DNA of 64,000 bases from positions 2,046,001-2,110,000 of the forward strand of contig OX337240.1 of the NCBI GenBank assembly GCA_946965045.2, read 5' to 3'. Below are positions 20,060 through 31,246 of the stretch, piece by piece. The notes under the pieces are model-generated. The model was not told the DNA's origin, searched no databases, and saw only the letters and a list, made by a program, of their open reading frames with translations. The position numbers and the translations under genes were made by a program. Positions within the stretch are counted from its first letter, which is position 1, and each line of letters starts with the position of its first letter. This DNA comes from Epithemia pelagica. Its lineage: Eukaryota > Bacillariophyta > Bacillariophyceae > Surirellales > Surirellaceae.

Positions 20060-21955
20060 AGAGTCCAGACTCTTTAATGAATATGGTGTTTGGATGAAAA
20101 AACTCTATCATCACCATTCTTTTGGCAAATGGCAACTTGGCAAATGGCAAAAGCATAATAGATGAGAACCCTGACAGAATGGTCAAGTGTACAATTGGTC
20201 AGTTGATGTAGGATTCTGTAAGGAACCTAAAGATGAAACTAGAAATGAAAAATGATAAAGAATATGTTTGAGACAATGCACAAGGTCATGACTGCAGAAG
20301 ACAAGAAAATGAGTAGTACTTATGATTTGAATAATCCATGTGGCCACTTCTACATTTACCACCCATGAGATACAACCACCACCCACCCATATCAACCTGA
20401 CAAGGAATACACTATACTGGCTGAATACAGCATGGAATGTCATCTCCAAAAAGACTACAAGCACAGTCGCCTTGTCTTTGAATTCTGAATTGTTTGAGTC
20501 ATTTGGGGCCTCAGCCCAGTAGTTCAGCCCAGTAGTTCTCCACTTCACTCACAAGCTAGATGCAGGAACCAAAAATTCATCAAACTTCTTTGCTTGTTGC
20601 TGATAGTGTAAGAACAGTATGTGACTATTTCAATATATCACTATAAAGGTTCCTGAAAGACAATTCTAATAGTGACTCATTTGTCTTGCTACTGTTCTCC
20701 GTCTGAACATTGTGTCTGTTAGAGCTGAGAGGGTCTCACTTTCATCTTTATCAATGATCAATTGCAGTTTAATCATTTTGTCAGCCATCAATCAAACTAC
20801 TTTAATCTTTGCACTGTCCCAAGGTGGTTCTCCTTACAGGTACAGACCATTTGTCAGAAGCTGGAGCAAAATGGAGGAGTGGAAGATAGAATCTTTCCTT
20901 CCATCAGTGAGGGTAGGCACAGCTTGGACGGCCATGGTAACTGAATGTCCTCGTAGGACCGACCAGTCGACCCACTCACAGAAGACATGTTCCAATCCTC
21001 GGACTAGTCACATCAAGGCTTCCTTGTCCTTCCATGTTAACGACTTCTCCTTTGAGTCTACGATGCCAGGAGCTCCTCGATTTGCACATTGGCCCAAGGT
21101 TCGGAGACATGTCGGGACTTCCCTCTCTGTTGAGGTGGACGTGTTCCTTCCATTCCAACGATTCAAATATATCCATGATCTTCTGTTTGACAGGAGTTAA
21201 CACGTTGTCCTTGTTGGAAACGTTCCCATCCTTGTTAGAAATATTCTCCTTATCCCTCGCTGCCGCTGCCAAGACGCGTGTTCGTTGTCTTGCAACCGCT
21301 TTCTGTTGACTTCAATAGTTTGGATTTCAGACTGCTAAGGGTGGACGCCTCGTTGGGGCAGCATTTGCTGATGTACTGGTAGTGACACCTGTCATCTTGA
21401 TCTTGGTAGCTCTGTCCAATTTATGACAAGGATTGGAACATGAGGATGACAGCAAGTCTTCGACATGGTTCAGATTTGATAGCATTCAAATTCAAACACT
21501 CCATGTGTTGAATCATTGTCCTTGGGGTAAGATATGAGGATGACCATCGTTCTTTTCAAGTACTACATCATACCCTGTTTCGAGTAATCACACGACCAGA
21601 CTCAAGACTTAGGAAATAATATCTGCCCTGTCTATTGTCTATTCCCGGTTGGTCGTAGTGCGATCGCACCGATGGTTCATGACATCATTGTATTGTCATG
21701 CTGTTCGTGAGTTTGCACGTATTTGCCGAATTCAAATCGACAGTGAGGGTTGAAATTGACTTTCTCCCCGGTCATCGAAATATACGAGACGACGATAGAT
21801 TGGAAGATCGAGGACGACGAGGGAGAGATTCACACGATAACACTCCCAAGATCCTTCTACATCCCCTCAACATTGACAAAGCTATTATCGCCCCAACACT
21901 GGGCTCAAACTGCAAAAGACAAGTCGCCAACTCCATGAGGAACGCGATGCATTAC
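20060..21955. other. no recognised gene
   Basis: A plus-strand frame at 20712-21200 and a minus-strand frame at 20976-21272 overlap. The minus-strand one reads more like protein (charged, with ENISNKDGNVSNKD repeated motif and TPVKQKIMDIFESLEW) but belongs to no family I know. A 13-bp tandem duplication (AGCCCAGTAGTTC) sits near 20513. Confidence 0.35.
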
Positions 21956-21958
21956 TTA

Positions 21959-22489
21959 CAGTAATGCAACCGAACTCAAATGGGGGCAAGGCAAGTATCG
22001 CCGAACGATACCACTGAACACACGCGGGTCTTTGCCAAGCAGTGGCGGCACCTCCAGATGAAAGGAGGCAATATACGCTGTGTGGCCAGGAGTTTTATCA
22101 CGAACCTTGGCTGTTGTCGCCCGTTGATTTGCCGCCTTTTCTTCATCAGGACTCGCATCGGAAGTCCGCGAGAGACAAGAGAGACACCGCGTCAACATAC
22201 ACTTGTGGATCGGCGGTGGCGTTGTGCAACTCTAGCCAATCACACAATGGGCCCTTGAAGGGAAAATGATCGAACCAATGGTGATCGAGTCCGAGTCTGC
22301 TTGTTCCTGCAGTGCGTGCAGTTCCACTCGCATCTGTTTCAATTCCTCCTTCAGCGCTGTGAGATTCTCCTGAGACCCGTTAACACCATCATCGTGTGGC
22401 GTCTCAAACCTGACTCCGACCGAAGACAAACCCGAGCGACGGCCTGTTTGTCCCTCCAAATCAGCACCATCTGTCGACCACGAAAACAT
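21959..22489 (-). pseudogene. recurrent coiled-coil protein family, copy B
   Basis: The best-preserved copy. Minus strand from 22489: acidic/Ser leader, coiled coil LTALKEELKQMRVELHALQE, then SDSITIGSIIFPS, a frameshift near a TAG, LHNATADPQVYVDAVSLLSL, another shift, then AANQRATTAKVRDKTPGHTA and YIASFHLEVPPLLGKD. The same blocks in the same order occur at 14.5-14.8 and 47.7-47.9 kb. The protein likely has a coil for oligomerisation and a conserved globular domain. No enzymatic motif is visible. Multiple frameshifts indicate a relic of a dispersed family, perhaps carried by a transposon. Confidence 0.65.
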
Positions 22490-22679
22490 GGCAAAGTTTT
22501 TCTTGTCGGTGCTTAAGGATGTCCCTTCGGTTACCGTTGATGGAAACTCTCGGCAATTCTGTGTAAAATTCTTCAGTCTTCAATTCTGCCGAGGAGGAAA
22601 CGAATGCTACTTCAGTCATGCCGACCCTTCTCAACACGGGAAGCAAGACGAACTCAATACCTACTTCCAGAATGCGTAG
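22488..22679 (+). CDS. CCCH zinc-finger protein fragment
   Basis: A 63-codon frame contains CVKFFSLQFCRGGNECYFSH, a C-x8-C-x5-C-x3-H arrangement that fits CCCH fingers, which usually bind RNA. It starts back to back with coiled-coil copy B on the other strand, and its end overlaps minus-strand copia integrase. Whether it is a short gene, a Gag-type nucleocapsid piece or a chance motif cannot be settled; spacing and residues are a good match to the family pattern. Confidence 0.45.
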   Translation: MAKFFLSVLKDVPSVTVDGNSRQFCVKFFSLQFCRGGNECYFSHADPSQHGKQDELNTYFQNA

Positions 22680-23131
22680 CGGAAAGCTCGCAGGCAGAAC
22701 TCCTGACTGAATGTTGGGTCGTCCGTTGCCACTTCCTTGACACCACCCCCAACTCTTCGACCTCCTTGCCCAAACCGTTCGGCCGAGATTGCAACTGATG
22801 ACTCACCGTTAGATCCTTCATTCAGAAACGACTGTTCGTCGGTGGTGTCTCCTTTGGAGTTATCGTGGTACCAGACAACGTCGAAGAAAGTGAAGTCTAG
22901 CCACTCGGATATGTCTGGGGTATTCTCAGTAAGTCGCTCCAGTCCAGTACGATTCTTCTGTCCCCGAGCGACGCGGCTTAGGATACCTGCCTCGTAGATG
23001 AGTCCGTAGTCCCACAACCGTTTTGGTACCTGTAAGTCTGCCATTAGACGCTGCCATCGTTGTTTCAACAGCCCAATCACACACTCCGCCTTGTGGTTCT
23101 GTTTTCCTGTACCTTTCTCACAACATTTCAT
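22661..23131 (-). pseudogene. copia integrase C-terminal fragment
   Basis: Minus strand reads HKAECVIGLLKQRWQRLMAD, VPKRLWDYGLIYEAGILSR and TPDISEWLDFTFFDVVWYHD, followed by an acidic tail. This matches the end of the integrase core (the helix bearing the catalytic Glu, here in HKAECVIGLLKQRW) and the adjoining region of diatom copia elements. Most of the catalytic core and all of RT are missing, and upstream (higher coordinates) it joins a Pro/His/Tyr-rich segment, implying an internal deletion. Confidence 0.75.
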
Positions 23132-23151
23132 GTCGATTCGATGATGCCGGA

Positions 23152-23517
23152 CTAGTTTCGAGAAAAGAGTAGACGCACCAGTTTGCTCACCAGCCAGGTC
23201 GGCAGTGAGCCTTCGACCGGTTGGGTCGTGCGTTGTTGTTGTTGCTGCTGCTGACGATGATGGGGCGATGAAGGTAGAGTCTCCCAGTAACCTGCATAGT
23301 TGGGTTGATTGTAGGACGGAGGATGTCCATGGTACTGCGGCGGAGGATGACTCGTTGGAAGATGAGGATAATGCATTGGAGGATGAGGATAATGCAATGG
23401 AGGATGAGGATAATCCGTCGGAGGGTGATGATTGTACTGCGGCGGAGGATAATTGTATTCACAATTATTACTGCGGCGGAGGATAATTGTACTGTGGCGG
23501 AGGATAATTGTATTCAC
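23152..23517 (-). pseudogene. Pro/His/Tyr/Gln-rich Gag-like segment over a minisatellite
   Basis: Minus-strand translation is a low-complexity repeat of YPHPP and HYPHPP type, then a Q-run and TWLVSKLVRL. The DNA beneath (about 23335-23515) is an imperfect minisatellite of GGAGGATGAGGATAAT-like units and a longer GGCGGAGGATAATTGTA unit repeated three times. Such tracts occur in Gag of some copia elements, and it lies directly upstream of the integrase piece on the same strand. The Gag assignment is inference. Confidence 0.4.
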
Positions 23518-23572
23518 AATTACTCGGGCGTGGCCGAAAACCTTGATGGCCGAAAACTTGACACCATCATGG

Positions 23573-24046
23573 TCAAATATAAAAAAGGAAGAGCAAATTC
23601 AGTATCATCTTTTTCTTTCCAAGAATCATGTGGCGCTTTCTCCCTGGGTTGTTCAACGCTCTGATAAACTGTGTCGCCCCAAAGCCACATCGTCTCGGCG
23701 ACACCGGTAGACTGTGCATTGAATCCAACTCAGCACATCCCGAACGCGGGACTCGATCCCGGTGCAAACCCAAGTCGTGTGGCCTACAGCCCGTGGTGCG
23801 ATAGGTCATACCAGTGTGATCCCTGCAGCGTATCCTGGGTTGAAATGTCATACGCTTATGTTCCTTCCCCAGAGACTTCGATGGGGCCGTGGATGATGCA
23901 GAGGACTGAGTCCCCGTCTGATGTGGGGAGCTTGAGGTTCTTCCTCTCCTGACTGTTGTTTCTCTTCTTCCAACTGTGGCTCCTAGTGGCTGAGATGCCA
24001 AACGCTCGAGTTTCTAAATCGACAGGTCCGAGAGTCGAAGCAGTGG
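23573..24046. other. no recognised gene
   Basis: A 142-codon minus-strand frame is basic and without motif. A short palindrome CGGGACTCGATCCCG near 23748 mimics a tRNA T-arm but no cloverleaf could be built. Confidence 0.35.
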
Positions 24047-24409
24047 ATGCTTCGATTCCTGTGTAACTTTCTTCTGGTGATGCGACGCTATCTTACTTTC
24101 TTGGAGGCAGAGCAACAAGGAGATAGTATCACTATGGAAGCAATCATTGTCGCATACTTACCTTTTTGGTATGTAACGAAGAAACATGTTTCATTCAATA
24201 CCCAGTTGAGGTTGATTGAAACAAATTACCACAATCTGCCCATCTCTGTCCTGCAGCAGATTTGTATCAACAGGACGAAAAGGCAAAAAGCGGGAACTAT
24301 TGCTTCTCTATATGCAAAAGAGAGGGCTTTGGACCAAATAATGGAGCAGCTAATGCCGTTCTTTCAAGCATTTTTTCTCCATGACCCCAAATACAACATG
24401 TCAATGTAA
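24047..24409 (+). CDS. hypothetical protein
   Basis: 120 codons with protein-like composition: ITMEAIIVAYLPFWYVTKKH, a Leu/Ile-rich middle and ALDQIMEQLMPFFQAFFLHD. No family recognised. The bases encoding QLMPFF (GCAGCTAATGCCGTTCTTT) recur at 42529, right at the edge of the 356-bp repeat, so at least its 3' part is dispersed. The frame stops just before a copia RT fragment on the same strand. Confidence 0.35.
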   Translation: MLRFLCNFLLVMRRYLTFLEAEQQGDSITMEAIIVAYLPFWYVTKKHVSFNTQLRLIETNYHNLPISVLQQICINRTKRQKAGTIASLYAKERALDQIMEQLMPFFQAFFLHDPKYNMSM

Positions 24410-24477
24410 GGTCATCTTCTGGTAGCACTACACGACTTACTCTTGCAGTTTTTGTATCTGCCACATGTGAAGTCTTG

Positions 24478-24776
24478 AAACAAAGGTATCAAATGCACCC
24501 GAAGGATATCAAACGATTCGAGTACATCTTGTCTTTGATGTGAAATTTGATGGTAGACACAAGGCACAAACGATCTATTCTGGAGTTGTTTCCATCCATA
24601 ATCTGCACATTGCCCTATTTCTTGATTCCCTAAATGACGTGGAAGTATGGGGAGAAGATACTGGAAACACGTATCCTGAAGTACTGACTGGAGAGAAGAT
24701 CTACATTGTAGCCGGACCCGAGAAGTTCAAGGAACTTGATTGCAAATCTTGCATGTCGTTGCTGGTCATAACATGA
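24478..24776 (+). pseudogene. copia reverse transcriptase fragment
   Basis: Plus strand: GYQTIRVHLVFDVKFDGRHK, then IYSGVVSIHNLHIALFLDSL, NDVEVWGEDTGNTYPE and KIYIVAGPE. This is the N-terminal palm of RVT_2 (motif A region ...ADIGNAYL..., here EDTGNTYP). The VAGGH segment normally between HKA and YSGVVS is deleted, one frameshift lies at about 24542, and the sequence leaves the family after 24725. Confidence 0.75.
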
Positions 24777-27026
24777 TTCCAAACCAGTTGGTTCAACGGG
24801 TAGTTGCATGGCGGGATAATGTAATAAACATCTGAAACCACCATTGCCACAATGGAAATGGGATAGAGCTGTTGATCCATCTGGCCCGGAAGGTATAAGC
24901 GCTTGAAACGATAAGCATAATTGCATATTGGATTGCACAAATCAATAAACGGTTGTAGCTTGCAGTATTCATTGTTCGAATTCGTTTCGAAGCCATGCCA
25001 ACTGCCATGTGGATTCTCAATAACAAATGACACTTGTTCATCGATACAAATTATCATCAGTATCATCATCATTGGAGCCATATGATGCCTCCTCATTCAA
25101 AGCACCAATGAGTTCAGGACCATTAAGCTCAGGTTCCTCATTGGCTGGGTTGTAAGACATGTTCGGAGACACGTCCAGGGACACAGGGAGTCACTGACAT
25201 CTAGGGCTTGAGGGAAAGCGGAAGACGACGCCAAACTAGCAGCGTTGTTCCGGAAGAAGTTGTCCAAGGGTGGAGTGTCACCACAGGACTTGGGAAGAGA
25301 CAACATTGAAAAGGTGCGCCAAACTCCTGATGGTGCATTCAATCGTAATCTTAGTTATTAATATATAAACCTAGTTTAGCAGTTTGTTTCCACATTACGG
25401 ATGTTAGATAATAACATAGGATTGGGGATTTCCCAACTCTTGACCAGGCCCAAAACGCAATTTCACGATGTTCCATTGTCGCCAGCACCCATTGACCATT
25501 GACTTTCTCTCCTGCTTCCCCTTCGGCAAAAGAATAAGGGTTGAGGTGAGTATGACTCCCGATCCCCCAATCGCGACTGTCAAGCTGAAGTTATAGTGCT
25601 GCAACTTTGCCCCCAACGAGAATAGTTTCCGGCATAGACAGACAAAACGTAAAGTTTGGATGGAGAATTCGTGAGGAGACCAACGGGGTGTGTCTTCATA
25701 TATGACGGATGTCTTGACAATTTGCGCTGCCTCCCAACCGGGCAAGTGAAAACGATTGTCAACCTTGTAAATCTTGAGACCGATGAAGTACTTCCCGTCC
25801 GGAATTCCATGCAGGTTGTCGATTGTGACGCTATCTTGGTACACGGCAAGGGAATCACGAGAAACACGAAGCGTATGGGCCACACGATTTGGTTTTCTCA
25901 CGTGACCACTACGACATGTTCGCGAAATGCGCGGTTGACAATTGGGGATACCCCAAGGGTGTGTGTGAAGAGCAGGATGCCTCTCAAGAGGAGTGTAGAT
26001 CAGATGTCGACCAATCCAAAGTTGGTGGCAAACCGAATGATGAATGCAAGTGTGCCCAAGGAGAATACAAACAGAGATAACCCAACACTCAACCGCGACA
26101 CCACGTCCCGTACCCCCAACCAAACTGAGCACTCCCTCTCCCCGTGCAAAGCCCAGCCGACCACACTACACCAGCCGTCCCCGCCCCACAACTCCCAACC
26201 ACACGTCGTTTGCTGTTTTGCCCCAAATCGCTAGTTCAGTATCTCCACGTGGTCGTAGCTCACCATTTCCTTTCATAATCATACAACAGAGATTTTGTTT
26301 TTCGTATGGTGGTTCTCCTCCAACCACGACATTCTTGTCATTGTCTTGGGCTTTTTTGTGAAGTTTTGCACGGCACAGTGCCCACATGTGAATCCAATAA
26401 CAGCAGATCAATCTCAAAAATTTCTTTGCTAAGGCAGCTATCCTACTCCTACATCTAACTGGATGCACAATCCCCTTGTAGGAGTAGGAGCCAAACAGAA
26501 TATAGCAGAGGTAACTGGGGAAGTGAGATAATGAGGAGGCTATAGAAAGGAGAAATCTAATGGATCTGAAAAATCTCTTGACTCGACAACCGCTTCTGAC
26601 CACCCAATTGCCAGGTGTGAAAAGCGAAATCAATTGTCCCTGGGATACTTTGAAAGAACCAAAGCATACACTCCTGTTTCATTTATCTCTTCCCCTTCCA
26701 TTCCAAAAAATGGTATATTGACCTCTTGCAATAAAAAGAAATCAGACGAATGCTGTCTGCAACCCTGTTTTCTTTCACGATTTTCCGATCCTCTTGCGAA
26801 AGCCACCCATGAACCACTCTTGCTGTCACTGTTGTCGTCGCTTCAGGTGGCACTTTGTCTGTGGTCGCTGTTGTCGTCGCTTCAAGAGGCACTGCTTCAG
26901 GTGGTAGTTCCCACCGATTTCCAATTCTCAGATCAAGCAAAAAAGAAAGGCTCTGAATTGTTGTTGAGAAAATTGAAACCGGCCCTACCAGTAGCTATAG
27001 TACCGGCCCTGGTTCGAGTCTTCACC
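24777..27026. other. uncertain region; open minus-strand frames
   Basis: A 242-codon minus-strand frame (25404-26132) reads protein-like in its middle (SVTIDNLHGIPDGKYFIGLK, IVKTSVIYEDTPRWSPHEFS) with a hydrophobic stretch FSLTVAIGGSGVILTSTLIL after it; an opposing plus-strand frame (25656-26234) is also open. I recognise neither. 26634-27026 is open in frame with the LINE ORF1 that follows, and includes a duplicated TGTTGTCGTCGCTTCA motif. Confidence 0.35.
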
Positions 27027-28714
27027 ATGGTGGAAGAGTCCCCGAAAGGCATGGCTCTCGACGATATGAGCACGTCTACGCCCAACACGAAGAATCAGCA
27101 TATCTCCTATGAAGAAGAGGAAAAAGAGTATGCCGTCAAGTTCCTTTTCCGTCCACCTCAAAAGTCTAATACCAACGTCGCCAGGGCACATTATGAGATC
27201 CTACAAGTCATCATGGAAGTGTTTCCAGAGATCAAAATCTTTAACAACTATGGACAATCCAAGAAAGCCTTCAAGCGTCTACTCTCCTATAATGACTATC
27301 TCCGTCATTTAAAGCTCCATTATTCCAAAGGAAATCTGATCAAGAAACGTTTTCTGATCTATATCGCCATTCATCGCATTTGCTCTCTCATCCCCATTAG
27401 TGAAATCCGTCGGCACACTGATATCTCCGAAAGACTTATGAAGATCAACGCCGGTATGAATCTGCATCCATGGTCTGAATCTGATCTGAACATTTCAAAT
27501 ATTGGCTTCTTCGTAGGCACTGATCCATCTAATGTCATCAACGAAGAGATGATCAAAAGTGTACAAGACGATATTGTTGATCAAAAGTGTACAAGACGAT
27601 ATTGTTAATCCTCAAATTCCCCTGAAGAAAGTACCGGAATTCAAGAAGTGCAACTTCTCTTCTCCCCTCACGTATGATTCTCATGGAAATCGACGTTCCA
27701 CCAAGACCTATGATCTTCAATGTCGCCAAGAAGACGGGAAGACTATGATCGAGATCCTGATGAAAACCTATGCCAAGAATCTAGGATTAGTGTTCCACAA
27801 GATTCGCCATGCTCAAGGAGGCACAGAGCTATTGTGAAGCAAAACATATTTCTCAATAGGTTGCAAATTGTTCCCATCGAAGGCATTCATCATCAAGCAA
27901 TGTTCTATGTGCCAGATCCATGGCGTTGGCATACTAATCACAAAGCACAAGAAATGGGCTACTCGTGGTCGCTATAGTGTCCATACTACTGAGCGGCACT
28001 TTGATGAAGGCGTCCGCATCATCGGGGATAACTTGGTACAATGGAATCAAGAAGCTGTAGAGCGCGAGAACATCGACTTATCTGACCTGGAAGTGAAACA
28101 TCCGAGAGTTGCTCTCCGCAGCGACGTTCCAGAACCAGGAATAAACGAGAATGATGACAGTGAAGCACGGTCTTTTCAATCTTCTGACATTGTACACAAG
28201 TAAGTCCAACTGCGGAGTCAACAGCACGTACGATCTTCCTCCCGCAGCGTCTTCTCCTGCCATGCAAGCCTGGTCCACTGATCGTGTTCAGATCCCAGCA
28301 GTCGTTGAGACAACTACGACAACAACTGTCTCCGGTAGTCAGATTACCCAAGAAGATTACGACAAGTTGAAATCACACAACGAACGTTTGGAATGCGAAG
28401 TGATTGATCTCAAAGACATGTTTGCTCAGTTCATGCGCAAACAGGCCACCAATGATTCTCGGATCACCACTATAGTTTGTCAAGCTATTAGAGCCAAAAA
28501 AGAGAACACCACTGTTGGCAATGCCGCAGCTGCTACCTCGAAAGAATCAACAAGCCATTGTAAAACGAACAGAGCCACACAGCACGTAATTCCTCTAGAG
28601 GAGGTGATGCTGGAGGTTCAACTCAGCAAGCTACACGGGATCCCGATGTTAGCATGGCTCATGACGAGACGATTACGTTACCATGACGGCAGAAACAAGT
28701 TTCACCACTCATGA
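27027..28714 (+). pseudogene. LINE ORF1-like protein
   Basis: ATG 27027 (context CACCATGG) opens SPKGMALDDMSTSTPN, an acidic patch, then FLFRPPQKSNTNVARAHYEI and HPWSESDLNISNIGFFVGTD. A 33-bp tandem duplication at 27549 shifts frame; reading resumes with KSVQDDIVNPQIPLKKVPEF, later YVPDPWRWHTNHKAQ, HTTERHFDEGVRIIGDNL, and in the last third a short coil LKSHNERLECEVIDLKDMFA. The order (FFVG block, nucleic-acid-binding-like middle, C-terminal coil) fits ORF1 proteins of diatom LINEs as I recall them. It ends in TGA that overlaps the ATG of the next ORF as ATGA, consistent with a two-ORF retroelement. Several frameshifts make it a relic. Confidence 0.55.
27549..27614. repeat. tandem duplication, 33-bp unit x2
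   Basis: GATCAAAAGTGTACAAGACG and 13 following bases occur twice without gap. In the first copy the duplication diverts ORF1 into a short dead end; the second copy continues the proper frame. Confidence 0.9.
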
Positions 28715-29251
28715 GTAGTCAAACTAGAAGCGTCAACACAAACGACTACTTAGATGAACCACTTGCACGTTACCCGCATTATTCTACTGAACAAGATCAT
28801 TTCTACGCACAAAAGCATACAACTGAAGATCAATACCAATACAACGACAATCTAGGCACCGCAGCATCACACAATCAAGAACACATCGAGCCGACCCTAT
28901 CCAAGACAAAAGAAAACAGAAGCAACTTTCCAAGTTTATGGCAGCAACATCATTGGCCTGACTCTTGGACATGACGTAGGCGATTTTGCCGATTTCTGCG
29001 GTATTGTAGAGACAAAACTCGACACAACACAACACAAAGTGAGAGACAATCTGCAGCATACAACAATGCAAAAACATTTCGAACACTCACGTCTGCCCAC
29101 GCGATTTTACCAGCAAAGATCGAAGCACTAATCGAGAATACATGTTGGCCAAACACAAATACCTCACCGATCATAAATTCCCTGAGAGATTGCAACAACT
29201 GCAGAATAGTTGGAACTCAGCGAGAGCTGAAGCCTTAGACAAAGACTTTCA
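28711..29251 (+). pseudogene. LINE ORF2 5' part: endonuclease start and pre-RT linker
   Basis: ATG 28711 overlaps the ORF1 stop (ATGA). After about 65 codons and a frameshift the frame reads TFQVYGSNIIGLTLGHDVGD, FCGIVETKLDTTQHKVRDNL and FEHSRLPTRF, which fits the N-terminus of an APE-type endonuclease in diatom LINEs, where GxxETKLD would hold the metal-binding Glu. Most of the nuclease is deleted; from about 29117 the sequence is already in the nuclease-RT linker (REYMLAKHKYLTDHKFPERL, ARAEALDKDFQ). There it is cut by the Harbinger element. The frame continues at 33127. Confidence 0.6.
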
Positions 29252-29525
29252 GGCCATTCTTATACCTCCGACCAAACCAAACCTGTGTCCCTGACGTCAT
29301 CATCGGATCCAGTTTGGCGGGTTTTCCCATCCTATAGCACCGACCAAACCAAAATCAAATGCCGCGCTCTGTCAAAGCCGATCCCCCCACGCCCCCCAAC
29401 ACGCCCTCTTTTTACTTTGAGTTCTTTTTACTTTGAGTTGTAGAATACTAATTTTTGTGACGCGTTGGCTGTTATGTCCTTCCTCACTTTTTTGTTTTAT
29501 GTTATCGCGTCCGTCGTATCATAAA

Positions 29526-31109
29526 ATGACAAGGACAATGGCTAGCAGCAGTGCAAATTATACCCCCAAGGCCTACCTTGTAAAGGAGGTGCAGTCTGTC
29601 ATCTCATGGGTTATTCTTAACCACATCAACACCCAAGGTACAATGACAAAGACGGAACGACAGGAAATCATGTTCAACTTGTACCACGGTCTAACCAATG
29701 ACCCCAAGAAAGTTGGATTTGCTCGTCAATGTATCCTTGGGTGTAGCGTTTTTTTGCCAACATCCTTTTGTGCAAGGCTCGGGAAGCAACATTGCTCGTT
29801 TGACTGACAGTCCTACGTCTGCTGTCCTATTCCAACTCAATCCAAGGTTGGTGCATGGGTTGGACCATCCATTGTACATTGGAACTGGACCTGCGGCCCA
29901 TATTCGATTGGAACATTTGGAGGTGGCGTCTGTTCACCAGGCCAAAAAAGGCAACAAGAAGCTTATTGCCGCTCGCACTTTGCTTAAGAATGCCATGACT
30001 GTCTCGTGCAACTTGAGGACAATGTATCCTCTAGTTCAACAAATTCTGAACTCAGATGGGGAAATGCCGTCAGGCAAAAATGAAGATGATTTCTTTTCCG
30101 AGTTGGCTGTAAAGGTGCTTGAAAGCAAAGCCAAGGGACTGTTCGTCGAAAATCTGTCAGGTGACGACATTACCCCTCCTGTTGAAAGCCTTACTCAAGG
30201 AGTGCAAGCGACCGCGAAAAAAAATGACCAGAAAACGAAGGCCAAGTAAACGTACAAGGCAATTCCAGCGGCTGGATGGTTTGCTGTGTGCCTATTCACA
30301 AAAAATGGTATTGCAACGGAGCGCGTTAAAAACGTCTTGCCTCTGATTACACGCGAAGATTACCGCACTAACGAAAACAAAAGCACACACGAGCATCTGC
30401 ACGTAAAGAAGCCGCCTGGTCGAAAGCTCGCGAACGCGGGGGTCGCGAAGATTTGAGTCGCGGTGGACAGAGTCGTCTCGTTGTACAGCCAGGTGAATCA
30501 CAAGAACAAGCTGGAACCAAACTTATTGCTTCCATGGTGGACCTCATGGCCGATGACAAAGACAATGAAGCTGGTGTTAGCACTATTGAAAACCTCCAGA
30601 AGCGTTACAAGAATTTACAGCATAGCTTGAAGCGTCTGGAGTGGATGATTGACAACAGAATGAAGGGAGGCTTGGATTGTTCGGAACTTGTTTCAGATCA
30701 CGACCGTAAATGGGAAGAATCTGAGAACCTCCGTGAAGACATCGATAGCCTGATTGAAAAACAAGAAACCAAGCGGCAGTGCAAAAATCCGATTTTTGAA
30801 AGGGCCAAGAAAGTTGTCAAATTGGTTGATTCACAATTGTCCGATCCCAAAGCCACCCAGACTCCAATGATCAGTGTTCCTAAGGTTGCTCCACAGGTTG
30901 GTGGTTCGACCGTGGTGGGAAACACACCAGCCCAAACTTGTCATCCCGGTATTCCAGAAGTTGCCTCGAAAGTGGTCGACCTCACAGCTGTCCAAACTCC
31001 CTTGCTCAATGCTCCCAAAAATGTGGCTACTATTGGAACAACTTCTAAGTCTGTCCCGACGGACATTACCCCACGCCGCATTGCTGGGTCTGGTGAAGTT
31101 TTGGAGTGA
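29526..31109 (+). pseudogene. Harbinger second protein (accessory ORF)
   Basis: ATG 29526 opens TPKAYLVKEVQSVISWVILN and KTERQEIMFNLYHGLTNDPK; near a T7 run at about 29755 the frame shifts and continues QHPFVQGSGSNIARLTDSPT to a stop at 30249. A third segment (about 30372-31109) has a basic head (RKQKHTRASARKEA), a coil ENLQKRYKNLQHSLKRLEWM, and a Val/Pro/Thr-rich tail. Harbingers usually carry a second, DNA-binding (Myb/SANT) protein that helps the transposase into the nucleus; I see no clear Myb motif, so assignment rests on location. The 30250-30370 break may be an intron or decay. Confidence 0.55.
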
Positions 31110-31246
31110 AGATCATAACATGAGCCACGAACCAAAAATCAAAAGAATAGTGTCGGAAAGACGATAACACGAGTCACCTCTCTAAAGAAGCCAAAAGAAG
31201 AAAATCAATCGACAAGATCCCAGAATTAATCTTGTAACGATATTGG

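Noticed and set aside
22661-22997. plus-strand Ser/Pro-rich frame following the CCCH finger
   Set aside because: It is antisense to a clear copia integrase fragment.
23740-23810. tRNA-like T-arm palindrome
   Set aside because: CGGGACTCGATCCCG pairs, but no acceptor, D or anticodon stem could be built on either strand.
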